NCBI GenBank assembly: GCA_026770575.1
Contig: MU657174.1
Coordinates: 33,276-97,275, forward strand
DNA: 64,000 nt
Direction of reading: 5' to 3'
Source: Pelagophyceae sp. CCMP2097
Taxonomy: Eukaryota > Sar > Pelagophyceae
Position 1 is the first letter of the stretch, and each line of letters begins with the position of its first letter. Below the pieces are notes generated by a model, which saw only the letters and a program-made list of their open reading frames with translations, was not told the DNA's origin and did not search any database. Of the stretch, positions 54,713 through 64,000 are shown one piece after another. The translations under genes and the position numbers were made by a program.

Positions 54713-55102
54713 GGGCGAGAGGCGCGAGACCGCGGGCCAGATCCGAGATTGTTCTCAGTTCTCTCGAGCCCGGTTCTGCCGGCGCAAAATTCCGAAGGTT
54801 CCGGGCGAGAATAGCGCTAAAAGAGCCAGAGGTTTCGCGCCCGTCTCGCGCGGGAGCGTCCGCGCCGTCCGCGAGGCGAGGCGGCAGCGCGACCAATCGT
54901 CCGTGCGGCTCCCTCTCTCAGAAATCGTCTCCGACGATAATGTCGTAAAAGAGTGCCCCACTCCGAGCACCCCCCGCGGCCTCTTTGCCGGGACCTCTCC
55001 CGAGCGGCGACGCTCCGTCACGGGAATGTTCTTCGGGGCCGTTGGCGAAGCCGAAAAAGTGGAAAATCGCCGAAATCATCGCCGAACAGTTCGGCAGTGA
55101 CC
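54713..55102. other. Divergent promoter region
   Basis: 390 bp between the CHI-like gene and pyruvate kinase. Near the latter, TCGCCGAAA (55067-55075) lies about 28 nt before the ATG, the inverse of the TTTCGGCGA word seen elsewhere. Confidence 0.5.
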
Positions 55103-56900
55103 ATGCTTCGTTCCTTGGTGACGAAGCGTTGCTTCTCGGCCATCGGCGCGACGCGCGCCGTGCCGCTGACGAAGCTCGTCGCCACGATTGGCCCGGCCTC
55201 AGAGGAGCTCGCTCCGTTGACGAAATGCGTCCACCGCCGCGTCGAAGCTGCTCGCTTCCGAAACCGCTTTACGACCAAACGCAGGTCGACGCGGGCATGA
55301 ACATCATGCGCCTCAACTTCTCCCACGCGACGCCGGAAGAGTTCTTCCTGCGCACGGGCAACCTCCAGCAGATTGAGGGTGAGCGACTCCCGCCGCGAGT
55401 CTTGGAAAGCGCATCTTCGAAAGCACAGCGGCGGCCCTGCGCGCGGCCCCGGGACGGTCTTGGACGGCACGGACCGCGCACGGGCCAGCTGCGTGCAAGG
55501 TTTGGTCCCGTAAAGGCCGTCCGCAGGCGGCGAGCACGTGGGCATCATGCTCGACACGCGCGGCCCCGAGATCCGCACGGGCGGCCTCAAGGTCTGCAAG
55601 GAGACGGCGAACCGCAAGGCCAAGGTCCTGCTCGCAAAGGGCGCAAAGGTGCGGTCCTGACGGCGTTTCGGCCGTTTCGGAGCCGTCGCTTCAGGTGACG
55701 CTGACGACGGACTCTGCGTTCGACGGCGCGGGCGACGGCTCGAAGATGTACGTCAACTTTATGGCTCTTTCGGCCAAGGTGGTGCCAGGCACGCAGGTGC
55801 TCATCGACGACGGCCTGGTGACGCTCACGGTCGAGTCCGTCAACGGCGCGGACGTTTCGTGCGTCGTGGAGAACTCCAACGAGATTGGGGAGCGCAAGGG
55901 CGTGAACATCCCCGGCGTCGCGCTGGGCCTGCCCGCCATGTCGGAAAAGGACAAGCTGGATATCAAGTTTGGCCTGGAGAATGGTATCGACTTCGTCGCC
56001 GCTTCCTTCGTCAACACGGCCTCCGGCGTCGAGGAGATCCGCACTTACATCGCCGAGTGCTGCGCGGCGCTGCCGATTGCGTTCCCCAACGGCGAGGTCG
56101 CGCTGATCATCTCCAAGATCGAGTCGCAGCAAGCCCTCGACAACTTGGACGAGATCATCGCCGCGTCGGACGGTGAGTTTTGCGGCGCCAGTGGCGCAAA
56201 ACGCCGTCGCTCGCCTACCTTTGGGGCGTTGACAAGCGGCTTAGGCATCATGGTGGCGCGCGGCGACCTTGGTGTCGAGGTGCCTTTGATCTCGGTCTCG
56301 ACTTGGCAAAAGACGATCGTGGAGAAGTGCATCCACGCCGGCAAGCCCGTCGTCATCGCGACGCAGATGTTGGAGTCGATGCAGAAGAACCCGCGCCCGA
56401 CGCGCGCGGAAGTGGCTGACGTGACCAACGCCGTGTTAGAGTCGTGCGACGCCGTCATGCTCTCGGGCGAGTCGGCCAACGGCGACTACCCCGACGCGTC
56501 CATCCTGACACAGGCGCAAATCTGCTACAACGCAGAGGTCTGGCAAAAGGACCAGGCGTTTGAGGACAGGGAGATGCTTTCGGACTACGAGGCTCTGGGC
56601 GCGGCAGCCGTGGCCGCCCAGGAGTCTATCCAAGCGGCGGCCATCCTCGTCGTGGACCACTCGCCGTACGGCGAGCAGACCAAGGCCCTGAGCCGCTGCC
56701 GGCCGGACGTGGCCGTCCACGCCATGGTGCTCTCGCCGCGCGTCGCCCGCCAGCTCGCCCTCTACCGCGGCGTCATCGCCACCGTCGTGGACAAGCTCCC
56801 GACGAGCGTGGACGCGCACACGCTCTTGGTCATGAGCGGCCTCGCGGAAAAGGGCGACAAGATCGTCGTCGTCAACAACAACTCCGTCTCCATCCTCTAA
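55103..56900 (+). CDS. Pyruvate kinase, likely organellar
   Basis: Five exons, 55103-55228, 55285-55378, 55527-55648, 55695-56172 and 56245-56900, in phase, give 491 residues. It converts PEP and ADP to pyruvate and ATP, the last glycolytic step. Signature order: LVATIGPAS, MNIMRLNFSHA, MLDTRGPEIRTG, VLIDDGLV, VNIPGVALGLPAMSEKD, ALIISKIES (catalytic Lys), GIMVARGDLGVE (substrate/metal loop), GKPVVIATQMLESM, PTRAEVADVTNAV, DAVMLSGESANGDYP. The leader MLRSLVTKRCFSAIGATR looks mitochondrial. Several PK isoforms in different compartments are usual in stramenopiles. Introns are 56, 148, 46 and 72 nt. Confidence 0.97.
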
Positions 56901-57415
56901 GGCGGAAACGGGCCTGGGACGCCGAGGGTCGCACGCAAAGGAAGCGATGCCTCGAGGAAATGACTTTCCGAGTCATCGAGTAAATGAATGAATGCATCCC
57001 AAAACGGTCCGCCGCGGGCCAAAGTGGAGAGTGTCCCCGACCGAAGGCGTCGGGTCCGAACCCCGGGTTGGACACCGATGTCGAGATACGGTGCGCACGG
57101 GCCCGTCGCCGTCCAGGGCGCAGGGCACTCGCCTGCGAGTCCCTGTATGGTCAATAACTTAAGATTAGTCACTGCCTGAGGCTCGCGAGTTTTGCGCAGT
57201 CGACGCGCATCGTCATCAAGGGCCTCACTTTCAAGGACTCGCCCTTCTGGACCTTGCACCCCGTCGATCGTCGCACGTCAGTACCTGGCGACGTGACGAA
57301 TCTTCCCCCAATGATGATGATTTCTAAATTTCTAAAACATCCCGATCGTTACGTCTTTTGGCGATCTCGCATTACTGAGGTTCGTGGAGCCGGCGTTGGC
57401 GTCTTGGCGGCGGCC
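56901..57415. other. 3' flank of pyruvate kinase with folded element
   Basis: No exon. An inverted-repeat cluster at 57031-57075 (GTGTC.../...GACAC closing stem, inner CCCGAC/GTCGGG and AACC/GGTT hairpins) could fold as a three-way junction. A small ATGACT-TTCCG-AGTCAT hairpin lies near 56960. Confidence 0.45.
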
Positions 57416-60400
57416 ATGGCGTCCAGTAGCAGGCTGCTGCCGGAGAACGACGACTCTGCGTTCGTCGCCGAGATCATGATGAGCCTGGACACAGAGAAGG
57501 TGGGCTTTGCCGCCTCCCCGAGATCCCCGTTAAATTCCCAAGCGTAGGTCCGGCTGCTGCGCAAGGAGTTCGGGCGGCGGAACAACGGCCTCACCGTGGC
57601 GCAGTTCTGCCACGTCATGAAGTCTTGCCTCCTCGGCGGCGACGGCGCCGCGCCATCCTCGATGCGCGCCGGCGACGGGGACGGCGAGCCACCGAGTAAC
57701 ACCAAGCTGCAGGAGATGGGCGATTCGCGCCTCGTCGCGCAGTTGTGCGAGTTGTTCGCGCAAGTAGACGTGAACGCAAACGGCACGCTGGAGTGGGACG
57801 AGTTCACGCAGGGGGCGGCGTACGATTTCGGCAAACGAAAAGGGCCTCGAGCAAGGTATTGAGAACGGGTTTTGAGAAAGTACCTCGAGAACGGGCCTAA
57901 CTAGGTCTCACATAGTTGACATGGTCATGGCGACGCACGACCACAAGCCCGACACCATCCAAAACTACACGCCCGGCGCCGTCAAGGAAGTCGGGAAGAG
58001 GCGGACTTCTTATGTCAAGGAGCTCTACTACTTTGAAGCGAATGATAGTGTGGTGACGTGCGACGTCGACTCGCCCGACTTTCGAGTCTTCGACGCTGCT
58101 CTGGAACTCCGAATGACGGTCACCCGAGACGAGGGCCAGGTCACGTGCGTCAATTACTTGCCCGAGCAGTCGCAGTACGTCGTCTCGACGTCGGACTCGA
58201 TGCTGTCGTTTATCGACGAGGCCAGCGGCGTGCTCTGCAAGTCGTTTAGGACGCAGTTCAATCAACAGTGCATCGAGTGGGTCGGGTCGCTGCAAATGCT
58301 CTACACCGCCGAAGCCACGGGGACGATCCGGGCGTGGAACGTCGAGGACATGGAAGAAAAGTTTAGCATGCTCGCGCCCGCGCTGCCGCCCGCGGCCGAC
58401 TCGGGGCGGCCCACGTCGGGCGGCAAGCGCGGCGAGGAGGCGCCGGCGGCGGACTTTGCGCATTCCAGGATCGTGCTGAAAATGCTGCACTTGAGCGGTT
58501 TGGACATGCTGGCCACCGCTTCCATGGACTGCCTCATCTCGCTCTGGGACCTGCAGACGGGCAAGCACAAGCGAAGTTTAGAAGGCCACTCCAAGGGCGT
58601 CTGCTGCCTCTCCTACTCGCCAGAGTACCGCTTTTTGGCTTCGGGGGGCTTTGACTTTGACGTGATTGTCTGGAACCCGTACGTCGAGCACTTGATCCTA
58701 CGACTACCGGGCCACAACAACTCTATCTGCGGGGTGCAGATCATCGCCAACTCGCCGCAGTTGGTGACGGCGGACAAGGACGGCGTCTTCCGCGTCTGGG
58801 ACGTGCGGAACTTCGCCTGCGTCCAGACTTTCACGTGCGAGGAGCGGTGGAAGACGGGCATCTCGAGATTCGTCTCGCTCCCGCGCCACAAAAAGTTGAT
58901 GGCCGTGGGCCGGGCCGTCCACACGTTTGAGTACCAGCACTTGGACAATCCGGATCTGACGGACGACACGCCCTGCTTTGCGGCTTTGTACAACGCGACG
59001 ACGGCCACGTTCGTCACCGTCTCAGCCAAGGACGTCCGCATCTGGGACGCGCGGTCCGGCGCCCTGTCCCGAGTCTACTCCAACGTCAGCAAGGGCGGCG
59101 CCGAGCTCACGGCCGTCTGTCTCGATTCTTTACAGAGGAAGCTTTTAGTCGGGGACCACGTCGGGGCGGCGCGGGCGATCAATTATCTCAACGGGCAAGA
59201 GCTGACGTCTTTTTTGCGCGACGAGGGCGACGAGGAAGGCCTGGAGCCCGAGACTTTTCACGAAACTGCCGAGTCGTTGCCGGACGAGGAAGAGGACGGC
59301 TTCACGGATACGTTGCAAATCGTGCAGCAAAACACGTGTTCGGCCCCGGCCGCGCCGCAGCGTAGTTTATTGAAGAGGCCCAAGCGCAGACGCTTCGTCG
59401 ACGACGACGACGCGACTGCAAGGCGGAAAGCGCACGACTCTGAAGTTTCAAGGATGGTCTATTGCCATGAACATTGCATCGTGATCATGGCCTCTTGGGA
59501 CCGAAGTATCTCAGTCTTCGACGACACGGACGAGGGCGGCTCCGTTCTGCTTCGGAGAATGACGGGCGGGCACGCGGCGGATATTTGCGCTTTGGCGTAT
59601 TCGAAGAATCTCGAGTTGATTGCGAGCGGGTCGACGGACGGCGGCATCGTCGTCTGGTCGTTTGAGTACGGCCGCCTCGAGGGCAGGTGCGACACCGCCG
59701 CCGCCGCCGTCGGGGCGCTGGCGTTCGTGGAACCCTACAACGTTTTACTGTCGGCGGATACCGCGGGGACGTTTCAACTTTGGGCCATGCCTCCGATTCG
59801 TGGGTCGGGAAACCCGTTCAAATGCGTGGCCGCCTGGATGAACTCGGACAAGGGCGACGGCGTCCAAGGCTTCGGCGCCGCGATCCTCTGCGTCGTCCTG
59901 CACACGCACCTCTTGCAGGGCGAGATTTCGCGTTGTTTAGTCGTGGCGGGATGCGACCAGGGAACTCTTTCCGTCTGGGAGATTGCGACGTTAATGGCCG
60001 AGCTCGCCGACGGGCCCGCGGGCGTGCAGAAAATCGACGGCGTCGAGTGCGCCAACACGCGGCGCAATTTACGGTACGACGCCGTCGCCGGGCCCGGCCT
60101 CGGCGTCCATGGCCTCGGAGACGCTTCCGAGAAACCCGCGGCAAAGACGCGCCTCCCGGGCATCCACGCGGCCGCCGTCTTCGAGGACGGCCTCGTCACG
60201 GCCTCGCTCCGCCTGGTGCAGTCGTTTCGTTTGCACTCGAAAGCCAAGCGCTTACGGCGCATCGCCGGCGCGCATTCCGAAGCCGTCATCTCAGTGCAGT
60301 ACATCCCAGAGTCCGACGCCATCGTCTCCTCGGGCCTCGACCGGCTCGTCCACCTCTGGCACGCGCGGTCCGGCGAAGCCTTGGGCACGCTGAGGCAGGG

Positions 60401-60959
60401 CGTGAAGACGGGCTTCGGCTGGCTCTTCGGAATAAACGAAACGCCCCAGCACCGCGCCCAGGCGGCGCACACGCACGACGTCCTCGAGGAGATGCACGCC
60501 CTGGAGGCCGCCGCCGACGCCGCCGACAGAGCGGCAAGAGCGGCCATGCCCAGCACCGACGTACGTCGGCCACTTTTGCGAGACGCGCCTCTTGCCACCG
60601 GTGATTGCCATGTTACGCTCTCCTAGGCCGACGCGAATGCGCAACTGCGCAAGGACGGCGACGGCGAGCTGCACTTTGTCCTGAACCCGGACCAGTACGA
60701 CCTCTTGTTCGAGGACGAGGAAGACGGCCCGATGGGGCGCAGCCCGCTCAAGGGCCTTCGGCGATCTTCAGCGGCGGGCGACGGGCGGAGCACCGCCTCG
60801 CTGCGCGACGACTCGCGCCTCGACGCCTTGGCAGACTTCTCAAGCTCGGACCTCCACCGCCACCCGGCGCCGCCCACCGTACCCCGCAGCCGCCGAGCGC
60901 CCATCGGGCCCGCGCACGCCGGCCGAGTCTTCAAGACGAAAGCGCCGCCGCGACGATGA
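57416..60959 (+). CDS. EF-hand and WD40 protein (WDR49/WDR64 type)
   Basis: Four exons, 57416-57499, 57548-57855, 57905-60560 and 60627-60959, in phase, give 1,126 residues. An N-terminal EF-hand pair (RRNNGLTVAQFCHVMKSC; VDVNANGTLEWDEFT with Asp/Asn loop ligands) is followed by two WD40 propellers, including ASMDCLISLWDLQTGKH, TADKDGVFRVWDVRN, MASWDRSISVFDD and SSGLDRLVHLWHARSGE. The same order of domains is typical of WDR49/WDR64/EFCAB8, mostly axoneme or calcium-linked proteins, so a flagellar role is plausible. The 50-nt second intron is among the shortest in the window. Confidence 0.85.
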
Positions 60960-61023
60960 CGTGTAATCGCATTGCTTTGATCGCGTCTGGAAAATGGCGC
61001 GGGCCGTCGGAAGAGCGGCGCGG

Positions 61024-64000
61024 TCAGGAGATTTTTGGGTTTGGGATCTGCGCGGCAAGTTTCGCCTCCTCGGCGTCGGCAAAGGCGGCCCAGCCGAGGT
61101 CGCGGAAGAGGCTTGCGCGCAGATTGCGCGCGGCGGTGACGTCGTCGTCGTGCGCGGTTTTTCCCTTTTTCGAGTCGAGCCTGCAGCGAGTGGATGGTAA
61201 TGTGTTAGGAGAGAGAGAGAGTGCGGAGACGTGCGCCTCCAGAGTCCGTCCTGCTCAAAGGGTCAAAGGAGACGCACCACGTGGCGAGCGTCTTGAGCGC
61301 GCGGCCCGGGCGGCCTTGCATAGCGTCGAGCTGCGCGCGGAGGCGCGCGTCGCCGAAGCCGCCCGCCTTGGCGAGGTCGACCCAAGCCTCCAATTCGACG
61401 ACGGAATCGGCAAAGGCGGGGAGGACGGAAACGTCGCCCGCAGGCGCAAAAGCCTTGGCCAGCTTCGCCTCGGCCGCCCAGCGCATGGCCTAAACCGCGA
61501 TTGAAAGGAGCATCCTTACGGTGGCCTCTTCTCGAGCGCCGAGCACGCTTCCGAATCGCAAAGCGTACCTCGAGTAAAGCGGCCTTGTCGCCCTCGTGCG
61601 TATTCGCCTCGTCCGTTTTCGTCGCCTAGCGATATGAGGAGTCATCTGAAAACCGTCCGGGTCTGCAAGAGGGCTCACGTTGGGGTCGAAGAGGAGGTCG
61701 TCGTCTTGCACGCGCTTGGCGCAGTGCAGCGCGATCTTATTCTCGTCGAGCGCTGAGCGCAGCTTGCCCGCGGCGGCGAGGACGTCGTCGGCGAGCGCCG
61801 CGCCGTCCAACGCGCACGACGTTTCGTTCTTGCTGCGCTTCTTGAACGCCGCCGAGGCCTTTCCAGCGACGAAGGAGAGCGCCGCGCGCCGCACAGCGAC
61901 CTCCTTGTCCGGCCGCTGTTCCGAGAGGTGGTCCGCCAGCGCCGAATGCGCGGGGACGTCGACGTCCAAAGTCTTCAAGATCTCGAGCTGTTTGTCGAAC
62001 GTCGCATCGGCCAGAGTCTGAAGCGCCTTTTGCCGGCTCGCCTGCAGCAACCCAACAGCCGTCGAATTGGAAGCGTCCGCCATAAAAGCGTCAAGGACGG
62101 CGGAACCAAAGGCCGTCGGCAGCGATTTGAGAGCGGCGGCGGTGTCGGACGGCGCCGCGTCCTTGTCCTTGTCCGAATCATCTTCAGTCTTCTTCTTCGG
62201 TTTGTCCTTCTCCGCCGTCTTTTGGGACCGCGGCGGCACAAAGTACATCAGCGCCTCGCTCGCGCGCCGGGCGGAACCCTCGGAGAGCGAAGGCGACCGC
62301 GCGTATGAGACGGTGCCCAGCAAAACGTCGCCCGCGGCAGCGTCCTTGGGCAGGTCGCTTTCCGCCGGCGGCGCCAGAAACGCGCACCGGTCCTGCTCGC
62401 CGGGCTTGAGGCGCGCATCGCGCGCCTTGAGCCGCTTGTCGCCTACAACATGGTTTACAACGTTTTAGAATCATTCCCCTCCCTGCCTTTATACGCGCGT
62501 CAGTCGGCGCTCACCGGCGTAGGCGGCCTGCCTCGTCGCGTAGGCGGGGACGCAGACGTCCTTTGCCAGCGGCATTTCGATCCAGCACTCGGCGTCCCGC
62601 AACTGCTCCAACAGCGCGGAATCGTCGTGGCGTACGGTGAGCGTCGCAGTGTACTTGCGGCCGGCGTCGAAGCCCTTTGCCTCTCCAAAGACGCGAGAGT
62701 CGCGCCAGGCCAAGACCTTTCCTCGGTCGTCTGTGATTTTCGCGTGTTGGCCGTCGAACGGAGCGTCGTAGATCAACTCGTCTCCCGCAAAGCGCAGCGT
62801 CACCCCGTCGCTCGCGCCGGCCGGGTGCGTCCACGAGTACTCCAGATTCAAGTCGTAGTACCGCTTCGACTGCGTCCACTCGTCTCTGGAAGAATCGGAG
62901 AGAGCGACGATGGAAGACTTGATCGGCCTCAACGGCCGGCGCCACTTGCGCAGCTTGGCAAGGGGCGCCGCCACGGTGGAACCCGCCGACGCCCATCCCG
63001 GCGAACCGAGTTCGACCTTTGCCACGGACCGCGTGCCCCGCAAGACGACGCCGCCTGTCACGGGCGAACCGCCGGCTTTAAAATTCACATCGCATGTCAT
63101 TTCGCAATCCTCCAACGAGTTCCAGTCCTGCGAGATGCAGACCTCCAGCGTCCTTTCCGGGGCGAGGTCGGCGAGGTCGACTACGACGGAATCGCCGTCG
63201 TTGACCCAGACGCGTTTGTGCGTGTAACCTTGAGAATTGTAAGCTTCCTGTGGCGAAAGCTGAATCGTCGAAATGTGCACCATGCGCTTGCCCGAGCCGC
63301 CGGCCCCGGAGCAGGATAGCTTCAAAGTCGCGGACGTGGCGCCGCGCGGCGGCGCCACGAACCGCCGCTCGATGTGACCGGCGGAGAAAGGCAACTTTGC
63401 AAACGCCCCGAAAGACTCCTTCGAGGCCACGGGCTTGACCAACGTGATGGGGATTCGGAATAAGGCGTGGCCGAAGTCGGCGTCGTAGCCCACGACTTGT
63501 GCGCACAAAGGGCCTTGGCCGACTCCCAACGGCGCTTTGGACGGGTCGACGAGCACGTTGACAGCTTTCCCGCCGTAGGCCAGGACCATCCTTTCGCCGC
63601 ACTGGACCCAGTCCGGCGCGGAAGAGACGAGCTTGACGGCGCGCTGGAACTCTGCTTTATCGCTCGAAGGCCGCTGGCCGTCGTTGTGGAACTTTGGCAT
63701 CACGGACACCGAAATCTCAGACGCCGTCGCCGTCTCAAAGGGCTCGCGCAGATAAATGCCGCGCGCGTGAGGCGCGCCCGTGGCGCCGACGGCGCGCTCC
63801 GGGACGCGGACCTCGTAGCGCACGTCTCGGTCTCGGCAAGGGGCCGCCGCCAACAGTTCAAAAGCCAAGTCCACGGCCAAGACGCCGGCGCCCTGGTCCG
63901 TCTCGGGGACGCCCGAAAGCTTGCGCGCCGACGACTCGATGGCGCGCCGCACCGAAGCCGCGGAATACCTACGGGCGGCGAGATCTTCTGAGAACTCGCT
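61024..64000 (-). CDS. TPP2: Tripeptidyl peptidase II, C-terminal part
   Basis: The gene runs off the right window edge; the subtilisin catalytic domain lies beyond 64000. Exons seen: 64000-62515, 62442-about 61670, about 61622-61566, 61493-about 61280 and about 61174-61024; donors GTGAGC, GTGAGC, GTACGC and GTGCGT, phases 1, 0, 0, 2 consistent. TPP2 features: helical end of the catalytic module (VRRAIESSARKLSGVPETDQ, GAGVLAVDLAFELL), the RGIYLREPFE...PDWVQCGERM beta region, GYDADFGHALFRIPITLVKP, GHIERRFVAPPRGATSATLK and LEVCISQDWNSLEDC. The C-terminal exons form the alpha-helical stack used for spindle assembly, ending LAAQIPNPKIS. It is a cytosolic giant exopeptidase. It is convergent with the WDR49-type gene, 64 bp apart. 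Confidence 0.9.

Noticed and set aside
53696..54814. 372-codon plus-strand frame across the CHI-like gene
   Set aside because: The minus strand gives a three-exon protein with CHI-fold motifs; the plus frame has none.
57031..57075. tRNA gene suspected from GGGTCCGAACCCC
   Set aside because: Only 45 nt, no acceptor or anticodon arm; it folds as a small three-stem structure instead.

Overview
The window is nuclear DNA of a GC-rich eukaryotic microalga. Genes are closely packed and intron-containing (mostly 50-150 nt introns). Three predicted proteins begin with a signal peptide followed by a short aromatic-Pro (ASAFAP-like) plastid-entry motif (14716, 29043, 37263), which points to a secondary red plastid. 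The coding style, WD40/TPR abundance and intron habit fit a pelagophyte stramenopile such as Aureococcus; this is inference, not a database match. Two runs of N (12330-12590, 29569-29653) mark assembly gaps.

Layout. 0-8 kb: RINGv-TPR protein (-), TAF1B/Rrn7-like Pol I factor (-, 5 exons), and a multi-exon unknown with SH3-like repeats (+) that ends 9 nt from the convergent next gene. 8-15.5 kb: a 10-exon secreted GH123/DUF6067-like protein (-), a repeat-rich gap, an unknown protein (-) and a divergently placed plastid protein (+). 15.6-23.1 kb: one 2,476-residue membrane protein (-) with signal peptide, beta-helix ectodomain, many membrane segments and a RelA/SpoT-like cytoplasmic end. 23.7-25.5 kb: an RRM-RAP(-SAP) gene (-) split by a 723-bp element with 76-bp terminal inverted repeats. 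25.6-34 kb: ZZ-finger/OmpA-like protein, small plastid membrane protein, frameshifted WD40 array, methyltransferase, tetraspanin and alpha/beta hydrolase. 34.5-40 kb: two unknowns, a plastid DUF2358 protein and a GNAT acetyltransferase. 40-46.4 kb: a giant SFI1-like repeat protein. 47-64 kb: Rad60-SLD/SUMO-like protein, small Popeye-like membrane protein, M28/GCPII-type peptidase, P5C reductase, chalcone-isomerase-like protein, pyruvate kinase, EF-hand/WD40 protein of WDR49/WDR64 type, and the C-terminal part of tripeptidyl peptidase II, cut by the window edge.

The genes are housekeeping and cell-architecture functions without operon logic. Exons were assembled by eye from splice signals, and I trusted a model only where reading phase and family similarity agreed at every junction. 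Introns very often start GTGCGT and end YTAG. Best leads: the receptor-like fusion at 15.6-23.1 kb, the in-frame inverted-repeat element in the RRM-RAP gene, a TTTCGGCGAA motif close upstream of several start codons, and the eukaryotic OmpA-like protein.
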